DNA of 64,000 bases from Aequorivita aquimaris (lineage in GTDB: Bacteria; Bacteroidota; Bacteroidia; Flavobacteriales; Flavobacteriaceae): positions 186,001 to 250,000 of the forward strand of contig NZ_JRWG01000003.1 in assembly GCF_001573155.1 (NCBI RefSeq), given 5' to 3'. The notes beneath the pieces are model-generated. The model was given only the letters and a program-made list of their open reading frames with translations, had not been told where the DNA came from and made no database searches. This document shows, in pieces, positions 17,651 to 27,104 of this stretch (positions within the stretch are counted from its first letter, which is position 1; the number at the start of each line of letters is the position of its first letter). The translations under genes and the position numbers were made by a program.

Positions 17651-18463
17651 GTTGCCCACAATTATGAAAAACAACTTTGCAATATTAATTTCACTACTGA
17701 TTGGATATTCTGTTTTTGGACAGAAAACACCAATATCATTTGTGAATAATGAAAGAGCAAAGGATACAATTAGAGACTTTGTATCAGATTGGGATGAAAG
17801 AATAAGCGAAATTACTCTAACATCAAAAACGGAATTTGAATTTCGAAGTTTTCCGTCGTGGTCAAGTTGCTTAACTTGGAGAGAATATTATGGAACTTGG
17901 GAAAGGAAAAATGATACTCTAATTTTTTCTGACCAATACGAAGTTGTTGAAAATGACGCACGATTTATATTTTCGAACAAAAATCAGAACAAACACTATC
18001 AACTTGAATTCAGAACTGATAAAAACTCAAAATTGTCTGAAAAAAACATTAAAATACAATTTGTTTATGATTATGATGCGGATTTAAAAGATGTTAAGCG
18101 TGAAATGAAATTGGATAATAACTTTAGTTTAAAAATTCTTTTCAGTGACATTCCTAACCGCAAAAAATTAGCATCAATTAGATATGAATATTTTCTACCA
18201 AACGGTGAAAAGCGATATGGTTATATAACAGAAAATCAAACTGTGAATGAAAAAGAAAGTGACCTTCCAAATCAAATCGGAATTATATTGGTTGAGAAAC
18301 CCAAAAAAGAAATTATTTATAGAGTCACTAAAGCGATTTTATTAGATGACAAACTCAAAATTATCTCAAAAGAAAAGAATAAATCTGACTTGCCAGATTA
18401 TACCGGAGAAATTGAATTTAAAGACTTTTATGAAAAACTGAATGGAGAATAACTGTGGGCAAC
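17651..18463. mobile_element. Putative single-gene cassette bounded by inverted repeats
   Basis: GTTGCCCACA at 17651-17660 is matched by its exact reverse complement TGTGGGCAAC at 18454-18463. The repeat pair encloses exactly one gene: the start codon is 3 bp inside the left copy and the stop codon 1 bp before the right copy. The enclosed gene is visibly richer in A+T than its neighbours. From memory, similar GTTG-containing inverted repeats around lone hypothetical genes recur in Bacteroidota genomes, but I cannot verify that here, and no recombinase is present. Confidence 0.55.
17664..18452 (+). CDS. Secreted hypothetical protein, cassette cargo
   Basis: I do not recognise this 262-residue protein. 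It starts with a clear signal peptide (MKNNFAILISLLIGYSVFGQ), followed by a mostly beta, charged region. The segment WSSCLTWREYYGTWERKNDTL resembles the short lipocalin-like 'GTW' motif seen in many small Bacteroidota secreted proteins, and suggests a beta-barrel or sandwich N-terminal half. I use the ATG at 17664; a TTG at 17652 lies within the inverted repeat and is unlikely. Codon use is A+T-rich relative to surrounding genes, and the gene fills the space between the inverted repeats exactly, both signs of lateral transfer. Confidence 0.75.
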   Translation: MKNNFAILISLLIGYSVFGQKTPISFVNNERAKDTIRDFVSDWDERISEITLTSKTEFEFRSFPSWSSCLTWREYYGTWERKNDTLIFSDQYEVVENDARFIFSNKNQNKHYQLEFRTDKNSKLSEKNIKIQFVYDYDADLKDVKREMKLDNNFSLKILFSDIPNRKKLASIRYEYFLPNGEKRYGYITENQTVNEKESDLPNQIGIILVEKPKKEIIYRVTKAILLDDKLKIISKEKNKSDLPDYTGEIEFKDFYEKLNGE

Positions 18464-18473
18464 AATGTATCCT

Positions 18474-18635
18474 ATGAAAAGCACTAATCCCGTTCCAAAA
18501 AATAGTAGTCACTTGTTTAATAATGAAAATAGGCCGACCGTATCCACGATTAAGCAAGTTCCTCCCTGTATGGAATACTGTTTTAAACATAAAAAGTATG
18601 TACGGGAAAAACCATACTACCATCAAGACAAATAG
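18474..18635 (+). CDS. Small hypothetical protein (53 aa)
   Basis: A 53-codon ATG frame ends 5 bp before the start of the following gene, suggesting translational coupling. The product is basic and polar, with a C-x3-C pair (PPCMEYC, residues 31-36) and a Lys/Tyr-rich tail ending HQDK; it has no signal peptide or membrane segment. I recognise no family. Its base composition is closer to the downstream 151-residue gene than to the cassette gene just upstream, so it may belong to the original locus into which the cassette inserted. It could be spurious. Confidence 0.45.
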   Translation: MKSTNPVPKNSSHLFNNENRPTVSTIKQVPPCMEYCFKHKKYVREKPYYHQDK

Positions 18636-18640
18636 CTATT

Positions 18641-19096
18641 ATGAAATACCGTGAAAAACTACTAAAGCTGATAATCGAAGGCTCGGTCCAAGAGTTTCAG
18701 CAATGGCTCATTTCGCAACCCGCACTTGACCAGCCAGCCATTATGCGCGAACTTAAACAACTGGGCGAGCTTCCTCCAGAAGAGGGCGGTGGCAACATAC
18801 TGGATACCGTGGAAGCGTTTAAGACCTATGACAGTGTAATTGATAAATATGAGGACGCCATTCTTGACGAGAAGTTGGTCAAACAGCAGGTGATAATGGC
18901 CGAAGAGGAGTTGACCAAACACGTGCAACAGATGCGCCAAACCCACCCAAACCTTCGGGAGTACGTTATTGCGTCTATTGTAAATAATGAAGCTAACGCC
19001 GGCCTTATGCGCAGTCTAGCCAAAAGAATAATAGCCCTTGAAAAAATAGAGAACAGCTATAACCCTGAAAACTGGAAGCAATTACCTGAATTGTAA
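18641..19096 (+). CDS. Hypothetical protein (151 aa), helical
   Basis: This is an uncharacterised, acidic, almost wholly alpha-helical soluble protein without signal peptide. Residues 60-105 (DSVIDKYEDAILDEKLVKQQ through EEELTKHVQQMRQ) could form a coiled coil. It ends with NPENWKQLPEL. Good codon structure and a defined start 5 bp after the 53-codon frame support a real gene. It lies between the cassette and the convergent purL, in the accessory island. A role as a partner of a mobile-element or phage protein is conceivable but unsupported. Confidence 0.7.
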   Translation: MKYREKLLKLIIEGSVQEFQQWLISQPALDQPAIMRELKQLGELPPEEGGGNILDTVEAFKTYDSVIDKYEDAILDEKLVKQQVIMAEEELTKHVQQMRQTHPNLREYVIASIVNNEANAGLMRSLAKRIIALEKIENSYNPENWKQLPEL

Positions 19097-19107
19097 AGCC
19101 CCAAGCT

Positions 19108-19130
19108 GGCGCGCATTTGCAACGCGTGCC
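19108..19130. repeat. REP-like palindrome
   Basis: The interrupted palindrome GGC-GC-GCattTGCAACGC-GT-GCC sits in the gap between the convergent 151-residue gene and purL, flanked by direct CAAGCTGG copies (19102-19109, 19131-19138). A related unit occurs at 29609-29630. It may also act as a transcription terminator. Confidence 0.65.
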
Positions 19131-19190
19131 CAAGCTGGAAGATCCTCCGGTGGCCCTTAATAATTTCTTTAAAAAAACTAAACGAAAATA

Positions 19191-22100
19191 TTACTTCTGC
19201 TCAATCCACTCCCGGGCATTGACCAAGGCTTGAACCCAAGGCGAAACTTCATCATTTTTTCTATCCTTTGGGTAATACGCCCAGTTCCAAGGAAAAGTAG
19301 AACGCTCCAAATGCGGCATCATAACCAAATGTCTTCCGGTTTTATCGGTCATCATCGCCGTGTTGAAATCGCTGCCGTTGGGATTGGCCGGTAACGCATC
19401 GTAGCCGTATTTCGCTACAATCTTATAATGGCTTTCCGCCTTTGGAAAACTGAATTTCCCTTCCCCGTGTGCAGACCAGATTCCCAAAGTACTTCCCGCC
19501 ATTGAAGATAGCATCACGGAATTGTTCTCCTGAATTTTCACCGAAGTAAACACACATTCAAACTTGCCTGTATCGTTATGGAGCATTTTCGGCTTTTCAT
19601 CATCTTCGGGATTTAAAAGGCCGAGCTCCACAAAAAGCTGGCAACCGTTACAGACGCCCAGGGAAAGTGTATCGTCTTTTGCAAAGAAATTCTTTAGGGC
19701 CGTGTTCGCTTTTTCGTTGTACAAAAACGAGCCTGCCCAACCTTTTGCGCTACCCAAAACGTCGCTATTGCTGAAACCTCCAACGGCCACCAATAGTTTT
19801 ATGTCTTCCAAATCCTCCCGGCCTTCAATCAGGTCGGTCATATGCACATCCTTTACATCAAAACCTGCAAGGTGCATCATATAGGCCATTTCGCGCTCAC
19901 TGTTGCTGCCTTTTTCGCGGATTACCGCTGCCTTTGGCCGCTCCCCTCCTTTGGAGGGTTTGGGGGAGAACTTTCCAGTGAAATCCTTCGGAAACTCAAA
20001 AGTTAACGGTTGGTTCTTATAATTATCAAAACGCGCTTTTGCCAGTCTTTCGCCACTTTGGTTTTTGTCCAATAAATACGAAGTATTGTACCAAGCATCG
20101 CGCATTTCAGAAATAGAAAATTCTAATTCTTTATTGTTATTTTTTATTGAAAGGGAATCACTTTCTGAAACAGTTCCAATCTTTTGGAAATCGATTTTAT
20201 TATCAGAAAGCATTTTTTCAACCAAAGCATCATCCGAAGCTTGAATGACAACGCCACAGTTTTCAGCAAACAATACTTTCACCAAATCACTTTCCTCTAA
20301 ACTTGAAAGGTCCAAATCTGCTCCCAAATCCACATCTGCAAAACACATTTCAAGCAAAGTGGTAATCAATCCACCCGAGGCCACATCGTGCCCGGCAAGG
20401 ATTTTTTCCTCTCGAATCAATTCCTGCAGCGTGTTGAAAACGGTTTTTACATATTCCGCACTTTTCACCGTTGGTGCGTCATTTCCTATGGCATTCAAAA
20501 TCTGTCCAAAAGAGGAACCGCCCAGTTTAAAATCGTCCTGCGAAATGTTTATGTAATAAAGAGAACCTCCGTTTCTCTGCAGAACAGGCTCCACAACCTT
20601 TTGAATATCATTGCAATTTCCCGCGGCAGAAATAATCACGGTTCCGGGAGAAATTACTTCGCCATCCTTGTATTTCTGCTTCATCGATAGCGAATCTTTT
20701 CCAGTGGGGACATTGATTCCCAAATCAATCGCAAAGTCGGAAACGGCTTTTACGGCGGCATAAAGTCTGGCATCTTCGCCTTCGTTATTGCAGGGCCACA
20801 TCCAGTTTGCGGAAAGGGAAACACTTTTTAAACCATCCTTCAACGGCGCCCAAACAATGTTGGTAAGCGATTCTGTAATGGCATTGCGCGAACCGGCAGC
20901 AGGGTCAATTAAAGCCGTTAATGGCGAATGACCAATACTCGTTGCAACCCCTTCCTTTCCGTGGAAATCCAGCGCCATTACGCCGCAGTTGTTCAATGGA
21001 AGTTGTAACGGTCCTGCGGTTTGCTGTTTGGCAACGCGGCCCGTAACACAACGGTCCACTTTGTTGGTAAGCCAGTCCTTACAGGCCACGGCTTCCAATT
21101 GGAGCACTTGCTCCAAATATTCTTTTATGCTGGAAACTTCGTAAGCAGCATTTTTATAATTCCTGTTTACGGTTTTGTCCTTCATTATGGTTTTTGGCGA
21201 GCTGCCGAACATATCTTCCAAAGCGAAATCCATTGGCTTTTCACCTTTTTCATTTTCAAAGCAGAAGCGTCTATCGCCGGTAACGTGGCCTACTTCATAC
21301 ATGGGTGAGCGCTCTCTGTCTGCCACTTTTTGAAGTTTTTGGATATTCTCTTTGCCAATAATAAGGCCCATGCGTTCCTGGCTTTCGTTGCCCATAATTT
21401 CCTTTGCGGAAAGGGTAGGGTCGCCAATGGGGAGTTTGTCCAAATCAATTTTTCCGCCCGTGTCTTCCACCAATTCGCTTAAGCAATTTAAGTGCCCACC
21501 AGCGCCGTGATCGTGAATGGAAACAATTGGGTTTTCATCACTTTCAACCATTGCGCGGATGGCGTTTGCGGCGCGTTTCTGCATTTCGGGATTGCTCCGT
21601 TGGATTGCGTTCAATTCAATACCACTGCTAAATTCCCCCGTATCTGCCGAAGACACCGCGGCACCGCCCATCCCGATACGGTAATTGTCACCGCCTAAAA
21701 CTACAATTTTATCGCCTTCCTGCGGTTTGTCCTTAATGGCCTGGCTTGCCTTTCCGTAACCGATTCCGCCAGCCAGCATAATCACTTTATCGAAGCCTAA
21801 TCGGCGAGCATCCTCTTCGTGTTCAAACGTAAGTACAGAACCTGCAATCAAGGGTTGTCCGAATTTATTTCCAAAATCTGAAGCTCCGTTGCTGGCTTTA
21901 ATCAATATATCAAGCGGCGTTTGGTAGAGCCAATCGCGTTCTTTCATACTTTTTTCCCAGGGACGCTCTTCATTTAACCGAGAATATGAAGTCATATAAA
22001 CCGCAGTTCCCGCCAATGGTAAGGAACCTTTACCGCCAGCCAAGCGGTCACGGATTTCCCCACCGCTTCCGGTTGCCGCGCCGTTAAAGGGCTCCACGGT

Positions 22101-22871
22101 TGTTGGGAAGTTGTGGGTTTCCGCTTTAAGCGAAATTACACTTTCAAAATCTTTTTCCTCGTACCAATCAGGCTTGTCGCCACTTTTTGGGGCCCATTGT
22201 TTCACATTCGGGCCTTTTACGAATGCCACGTTATCCTTGTATGCCGAAACAATATCATTCGGGTTTTCAGCTGAAGTCTTTTTTATTAATTTGAATAGGG
22301 AAGTAGGCATTTCCTTGCCGTCTATTTCAAAAGTGCCGTTGAAAATTTTGTGGCGGCAATGCTCGCTATTTACTTGGCTAAAGCCGAAAACTTCACTGTC
22401 TGTAAGTTTTCGTCCTAGTTTTTTGGAAAGATTTTCAAGATATTCAACTTCTTCGGAATTTAATGCTAAACCTTCCTTTTGGTTGTATTCGGAAATATTA
22501 TCAATTTCCAAAATAGGTTCGGGCTGAATGTGGATGTCAAAAATATCCTGATCCAATTGGTTGAATTTCTGCGAAAGCATAGGATCGAAAGTTCCTTTTT
22601 CAATCTTGTGGTTGTGAAACTCTTCAATACGGATAATTCCATCAATGCCCATATTTTGGGTAATTTCAACGGCATTGGTACTCCAAGGCGTAATCATTGC
22701 GGCACGTGGCCCAACAAAAAAATCCGTCGCGTTTGTAAACAGGACGGATTGCTTTATTTTAGGTTGGTTGCCGAAAAGCCATTCCAACTTTTTAATGTTT
22801 TCTTCTGAAATTTCTCCCTGGGTCTGGACTCCAAAAACAGTGTTTTCAACGTTCCCGAAAAAGTGAATCAT
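19191..22871 (-). CDS. purL: Phosphoribosylformylglycinamidine synthase
   Basis: This large single-chain PurL (1226 residues) makes FGAM from FGAR, ATP and glutamine, the fourth step of purine synthesis. The first half has the ATP/metal-binding region SLKAETHNFPTTVEPFNGAATG and GGAAVSSADTG; the second half repeats the AIRS fold (LTALIDPAAGSRNAITESLTN, NVPTGKDSLSMKQ). The C-terminal glutamine amidotransferase domain keeps the nucleophile in LGVCNGCQLF and the histidine/glutamate in SAHGEGKFSF. Length and order match the Proteobacterial long form rather than the split PurS-PurQ-PurL. It is transcribed alone; a TATCTTTG -7 element lies 32 bp upstream of the start. Confidence 0.98.
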   Translation of the reverse strand: MIHFFGNVENTVFGVQTQGEISEENIKKLEWLFGNQPKIKQSVLFTNATDFFVGPRAAMITPWSTNAVEITQNMGIDGIIRIEEFHNHKIEKGTFDPMLSQKFNQLDQDIFDIHIQPEPILEIDNISEYNQKEGLALNSEEVEYLENLSKKLGRKLTDSEVFGFSQVNSEHCRHKIFNGTFEIDGKEMPTSLFKLIKKTSAENPNDIVSAYKDNVAFVKGPNVKQWAPKSGDKPDWYEEKDFESVISLKAETHNFPTTVEPFNGAATGSGGEIRDRLAGGKGSLPLAGTAVYMTSYSRLNEERPWEKSMKERDWLYQTPLDILIKASNGASDFGNKFGQPLIAGSVLTFEHEEDARRLGFDKVIMLAGGIGYGKASQAIKDKPQEGDKIVVLGGDNYRIGMGGAAVSSADTGEFSSGIELNAIQRSNPEMQKRAANAIRAMVESDENPIVSIHDHGAGGHLNCLSELVEDTGGKIDLDKLPIGDPTLSAKEIMGNESQERMGLIIGKENIQKLQKVADRERSPMYEVGHVTGDRRFCFENEKGEKPMDFALEDMFGSSPKTIMKDKTVNRNYKNAAYEVSSIKEYLEQVLQLEAVACKDWLTNKVDRCVTGRVAKQQTAGPLQLPLNNCGVMALDFHGKEGVATSIGHSPLTALIDPAAGSRNAITESLTNIVWAPLKDGLKSVSLSANWMWPCNNEGEDARLYAAVKAVSDFAIDLGINVPTGKDSLSMKQKYKDGEVISPGTVIISAAGNCNDIQKVVEPVLQRNGGSLYYINISQDDFKLGGSSFGQILNAIGNDAPTVKSAEYVKTVFNTLQELIREEKILAGHDVASGGLITTLLEMCFADVDLGADLDLSSLEESDLVKVLFAENCGVVIQASDDALVEKMLSDNKIDFQKIGTVSESDSLSIKNNNKELEFSISEMRDAWYNTSYLLDKNQSGERLAKARFDNYKNQPLTFEFPKDFTGKFSPKPSKGGERPKAAVIREKGSNSEREMAYMMHLAGFDVKDVHMTDLIEGREDLEDIKLLVAVGGFSNSDVLGSAKGWAGSFLYNEKANTALKNFFAKDDTLSLGVCNGCQLFVELGLLNPEDDEKPKMLHNDTGKFECVFTSVKIQENNSVMLSSMAGSTLGIWSAHGEGKFSFPKAESHYKIVAKYGYDALPANPNGSDFNTAMMTDKTGRHLVMMPHLERSTFPWNWAYYPKDRKNDEVSPWVQALVNAREWIEQK

Positions 22872-22902
22872 CCTTTTGAATATTTGATGTTTTTTGAAGG
22901 TG

Positions 22903-22910
22903 CAAAGATA
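22903..22910 (-). promoter_or_regulatory. Putative -7 element of purL
   Basis: The minus strand reads TATCTTTG (consensus TAnnTTTG), 31 bp before the purL start. No clear -33 element or PurR-type operator was seen. Confidence 0.55.
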
Positions 22911-23048
22911 ACCAATTTTGAAGGATTTTTAATCACATAAAAATGTAAGATTTATGAGTCCTCAATTTATTATAAACTTCTGGTTATTAACAATTAATAA
23001 TTAAGGAATATGCCTTACCTTTCCTCTTCAATTTTTTAAAATCAAACC

Positions 23049-25967
23049 ATGAAACTTAAAAAACTACTATTTGTAGCCTGTATGCTATTTGGACTGGGAG
23101 CATATTCCCAGGAAACTTTTCCGCCAGACGAAGTTATTGTTGGAACTTTTATAGGAAAAACAATTCCATTGAGGGATTTTGCCCTTCAAGAAGAAAATCT
23201 TGATCAAACTATTAAGGAAATCAGAATTGTACAAAACGGTTCACGCTATCACGAACAAGTAAATGCAAATGCCTTGCCCATGGGTATTGACCAAACAGTT
23301 CAAAAGAACTTTGGAAATATCCAAACTAGGGCGATTGAACAAAATTTTATAGGGGCTTCCTCTTCAGAGTCAGGTTTTGTTCCGCCCGATCCTACTGGAG
23401 CAGCGGGACCCAACCATTACGTTCATGCGGTTAACTCTATCGTAAAGATTTTTGACAAAACGGGCAATCTTGTAGTTGGCCCCGTAGCTTTGGGAACATT
23501 TTTAGGAATTGGTTCCAATTCCGGAGATCCCATTGTGCTTTACGATCAATTGGCAGACCGTTGGTTTGTTAGTGAATTTGGTTCATTAAACAATTCACTT
23601 GCAATAGGCGTTTCTGAAACAAATGATCCCACGGGTGCTTACAATGTATATCAATATACCTTTGGAAGCTTTCCTGATTATCCCCATTATAGCGTTTGGC
23701 ACGACGCTTATTATCTAACAGCCAATATTGGAACAACAAATAAGGTTTATGCGGTTGAAAGAGATGTAATGTTGGCTGGGGGAGCTAATCCAAAGATTGT
23801 GGGCTTTCCGCTTCCAGGCGCTACCCAAAACACAAATACGGTTTTAAGTCCAGAACCGGCAAACCTATTAGGGACCACTTATCCTGCAGATGTTCCTGGA
23901 TATGTAACATATCTTCAAGATGATGGATGGTCGGGGGTTACTTTTGACCATTTAAAAGTTTGGGAAATTGATCTTGACTGGAACACAACAAGTAATTCTA
24001 CAATATCGGCACCTCTTGAAATACCGACCGCTCCTTTTAATTCTGTGTTTGCTCCTTTTGGGTCTGGTGATGTGGCCCAACCAGGCACTAACCAAAAGAT
24101 TGATATGATTGGGGGTATAATATCTTATGCGCCTAACTATAGAAGCTTCGCCGGTCACAATAGCTGGGTAATCACTTTTAATACAGATATTGATGGCAAT
24201 GACACTTCCGGCATTCGATGGATTGAACTTCGAAATGACGCTTCAAACCCTTGGTCCATATTTCAAGAAGGCACCTATGCACCTGCGGATGGAAATAGTC
24301 GCTTTATGGGAAGTGCGGGAATGGATGCCGCAGGAAATATTGGCCTTGCATTTAACATAGCCAGTGGCTCCCTTAAAGCGGGAATACGCTATACGGGTAG
24401 ATTTGACGGAGATCCACTTGGTCAAATGACAGTTGCCGAGACTGAAATAATTCCTGGTGCTGGCGTACAAACGTTTACCAATAGATTTGGTGACTATTCA
24501 CATTTAACTTTAGATCCGGATAATTTCACTTTTTGGCACACAGCGGAATATTTTTCATCAGATAACAACTGGAGAACCCAAATTGCTGCATTCACATTGT
24601 CTGGAGGTTTTGCTAAAGATGTAGGTGTTAACGCATTAATTCAACCGGAAAATGGAATTTTGACAAATGCCGAAACAGTTGAGGTAAGCATCCGAAATTT
24701 CGGAACTGCGGCTCAAGCAAATATTCCTTTGGAACTTCGTGTGGACGGCAACCTGATTGCTTCTGAAACTTTCTCGGGGAGTATAGCTGCAGGTTCGACG
24801 GCAAACTATACCTTTTCTCAAACAATTGACTTGTCAAACCCCGGACAAACATATTCTATTCAAGTTAAATCTAATCTGGCGGGAGACGAATTTCCTGCTA
24901 ATGATCCATTCACAAAAGATATCACACATCTTTTGGCGAATGATGTTGGAGCTTTAGAGATTACAGCGCCAATATCTGGTTCAGGTTTGGGCAACGAAAC
25001 TATCACTGCAACGATAAAAAACTTTGGGGCTAATACACAATCAAATTTTAATGTACAGTATGTTATAAATGGTGGTACGCCCGTGGTTGAAACCTTTATG
25101 GGACCTATTGATTCCGAACAGGAGATGAGCTATAGTTTTACACAAACAGCAGATTTTACAGCGCTGGGTGTTTATAACGTAACTGTCTCAACTTCTTTGG
25201 CAGGTGATGCCAATGCTGCGAATGATGCCGTTACAACCGAAATAGAAAACATTTTATGCCAGCCCTTTTTGAACTGTGAATTTGGTGATGGTTTTCAATT
25301 ATTTTCAGTTGCAGAAATAAATAATCCTTCAGCTTGTGAAGGTTATGGCGATTTTACCAACCTTGTAGCCAATTTGGCACCGGATAGCACAAATGAATTG
25401 ACCATAACCACTGGCTATGGCGATCAATTTGTGAAAGTTTGGATTGATTTTAATGATGATTCCACGTTTACTGCAGATGAGGTTGTAGTTGATAATGTAG
25501 AGATTGCCTCTGGTCAAGGACAGGGAACCTATACAGTTACAATGGATTTGGTTGTACCCCCAGGAGTAGCAATGGGCCCGCACCGAATGCGTGCAAAGAC
25601 CAATTGGAATGGCCAAGTGCCGGCAGACGCCTGTGAAGAAACCAGCTTCGGAGAAACTGAAGACTATACCGCAAATATTGGAACACTTGGTGTAAATGAC
25701 TTTTCAATCAGCAAAGGGGATTTGATAATTACATCAGAAAACAACAAAAATTTTGAAATAAACTTTATAACAGCATATGAGGGAACAGCTTATTTAGCAA
25801 TTTATAATATGCTGGGGCAACAACTTAAGGTGAAGATGCTAGATAAGATAGGTAATTCTTTTAAGGCAAAGCTCGATATGAGGGAAGCGGCAAGTGGAGT
25901 TTATCTTGTAAGGGTAGGTGGCCAATACACCAAATCTTTTAAAACGGCACGAATTATTGTAAAATAA
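23049..25967 (+). CDS. Large secreted T9SS protein with CARDB-like and GEVED domains
   Basis: This 972-residue exported protein has a signal peptide (1-20), a long N-terminal region with a beta-propeller-like character (SGFVPPDPTGAAGPNHYVHAVN near 115, then repeated WFVSEFG, HNSWVITFNTDIDG segments), two CARDB-like adhesion repeats (KDVGVNALIQPENG about 525, NDVGALEITAPISG about 635), a GEVED-type domain (VWIDFNDDSTFTADEVV to SFGETEDYTANIG, about 800-880) and a T9SS sorting domain at the end (YLAIYNMLGQQLKVKML, ASGVYLVRVGGQ). It is probably a cell-surface or secreted structural or adhesive protein. No protease catalytic motif was found. Confidence 0.85.
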   Translation: MKLKKLLFVACMLFGLGAYSQETFPPDEVIVGTFIGKTIPLRDFALQEENLDQTIKEIRIVQNGSRYHEQVNANALPMGIDQTVQKNFGNIQTRAIEQNFIGASSSESGFVPPDPTGAAGPNHYVHAVNSIVKIFDKTGNLVVGPVALGTFLGIGSNSGDPIVLYDQLADRWFVSEFGSLNNSLAIGVSETNDPTGAYNVYQYTFGSFPDYPHYSVWHDAYYLTANIGTTNKVYAVERDVMLAGGANPKIVGFPLPGATQNTNTVLSPEPANLLGTTYPADVPGYVTYLQDDGWSGVTFDHLKVWEIDLDWNTTSNSTISAPLEIPTAPFNSVFAPFGSGDVAQPGTNQKIDMIGGIISYAPNYRSFAGHNSWVITFNTDIDGNDTSGIRWIELRNDASNPWSIFQEGTYAPADGNSRFMGSAGMDAAGNIGLAFNIASGSLKAGIRYTGRFDGDPLGQMTVAETEIIPGAGVQTFTNRFGDYSHLTLDPDNFTFWHTAEYFSSDNNWRTQIAAFTLSGGFAKDVGVNALIQPENGILTNAETVEVSIRNFGTAAQANIPLELRVDGNLIASETFSGSIAAGSTANYTFSQTIDLSNPGQTYSIQVKSNLAGDEFPANDPFTKDITHLLANDVGALEITAPISGSGLGNETITATIKNFGANTQSNFNVQYVINGGTPVVETFMGPIDSEQEMSYSFTQTADFTALGVYNVTVSTSLAGDANAANDAVTTEIENILCQPFLNCEFGDGFQLFSVAEINNPSACEGYGDFTNLVANLAPDSTNELTITTGYGDQFVKVWIDFNDDSTFTADEVVVDNVEIASGQGQGTYTVTMDLVVPPGVAMGPHRMRAKTNWNGQVPADACEETSFGETEDYTANIGTLGVNDFSISKGDLIITSENNKNFEINFITAYEGTAYLAIYNMLGQQLKVKMLDKIGNSFKAKLDMREAASGVYLVRVGGQYTKSFKTARIIVK

Positions 25968-25995
25968 ATTATTCGCTGAAATAATCCAAAAATGA

Positions 25996-26020
25996 AAAGA
26001 GCGGGCATTGCCCGCTCTTT
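25996..26020. terminator. Bidirectional intrinsic terminator
   Basis: A 12-bp perfect stem AAAGAGCGGGCA/TGCCCGCTCTTT with a 1-nt nominal loop lies between the convergent T9SS gene and the endonuclease gene; T-rich on the plus side. Confidence 0.9.
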
Positions 26021-26040
26021 CTTTATATTGTTCAATTTTT

Positions 26041-27084
26041 TTATTGAACCACAATTTTTTTGATAATTTTTCTTTCAGAAGAGACCAATTCTAAAAGATA
26101 GACTCCACTGTTGAGATTTGAAACATCCACTTTCTTTTCAGAAGAATTGAAAGTGTTGAACAATATTCGTCTTCCTGAAATATCATATATTGAATAATTA
26201 TTAACAGAAAAGGAGGTATTGTCCTCAACCCAAATAATTTCAGAAGTTGGATTTGGATACACTGAAATATTTTCCGCAATAAATTCTTCGGTTCCAATTA
26301 AACCCCAGCGATCTTCTGCAGCGGGGCCACCCCAAATAAGCGTTGCCAAATATGGGTTGTCAATAAAAGGATTTCGGTTTCCGTAAAAATTTTCCAAATA
26401 CGGGTTTCGTTGGTCTTCAAAATCTGTAACAGGGTCTTCAGCGTTCCATTGCAAGTAAACTTGTAGCATTTCTGTAGAGCCTTGTAAAGCCCCATTGCCG
26501 TTTAAGGAAGGTTTGCAACGATCGCCATATCGGGTGTACATATACATCATTATTCTAGCAACATCACCTTTCCATTCATCACCGGGATACCAATATCCAC
26601 TTCCTACATCACCAGCGTTCCCAGAGCCATCTGCAAATTTCTTGCTTCCGCGGTTGTTGTTCATTTGCTGGTCAGTTGGGCGAATGTTGTGTGGATCTGC
26701 ACCAATTCCGGTAGTGCCATTATCTACATTTCCCATCGAAGGATTTGCGTTTGACCGGGCAAAAGTATGTTCGCGGTTGTATTGACAACTGCTACCTCCA
26801 AAATCATCCTTGTCGCGGCTTCGGTCTGTAGTGCAACTTCCCGAATTGTCATAACCGTAAAGCAACAAAACATTATTATTGTTTTCGGGATCTTCATCTG
26901 TGATTTTCATGGAATCACGTGTATCGCCATAATTGAAAGATGTGCTTGCATTTTCAATTTTTTGTTGCAGGGCAAAATATAAGTCTTGCCCAGTTAAGGA
27001 AAGATTAACATCATCATAATAAGGCTGTTGGGCAAAAAGGGTTTGTAGGCTTAATAAAAGAAATAGGGTAAATATTTTGTTCAT
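26041..27084 (-). CDS. Secreted endonuclease I with T9SS sorting domain
   Basis: This 347-residue exported nuclease of the EndA/NucM (endonuclease I) family cuts DNA and RNA non-specifically outside the cell. After a signal peptide (1-18), the core has the metal-finger region NREHTFARS (about 103-111, with the catalytic His), DPHNIRPTDQQMNNNRGSK (about 134-152) and GDVARIMMYMYTRYGDRC, then RNPYLENFYGNRNPFID. The last 75 residues form a T9SS C-terminal domain (VYPNPTSEIIW, YDISGRRILF, LNSGVYLLELV), absent from the Proteobacterial enzymes. Probable roles are nutrient (phosphate, nucleotide) scavenging or biofilm DNA turnover. Confidence 0.94.
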   Translation of the reverse strand: MNKIFTLFLLLSLQTLFAQQPYYDDVNLSLTGQDLYFALQQKIENASTSFNYGDTRDSMKITDEDPENNNNVLLLYGYDNSGSCTTDRSRDKDDFGGSSCQYNREHTFARSNANPSMGNVDNGTTGIGADPHNIRPTDQQMNNNRGSKKFADGSGNAGDVGSGYWYPGDEWKGDVARIMMYMYTRYGDRCKPSLNGNGALQGSTEMLQVYLQWNAEDPVTDFEDQRNPYLENFYGNRNPFIDNPYLATLIWGGPAAEDRWGLIGTEEFIAENISVYPNPTSEIIWVEDNTSFSVNNYSIYDISGRRILFNTFNSSEKKVDVSNLNSGVYLLELVSSERKIIKKIVVQ

Positions 27085-27104
27085 TTTTTAATAGTATTTT
27101 GAAA

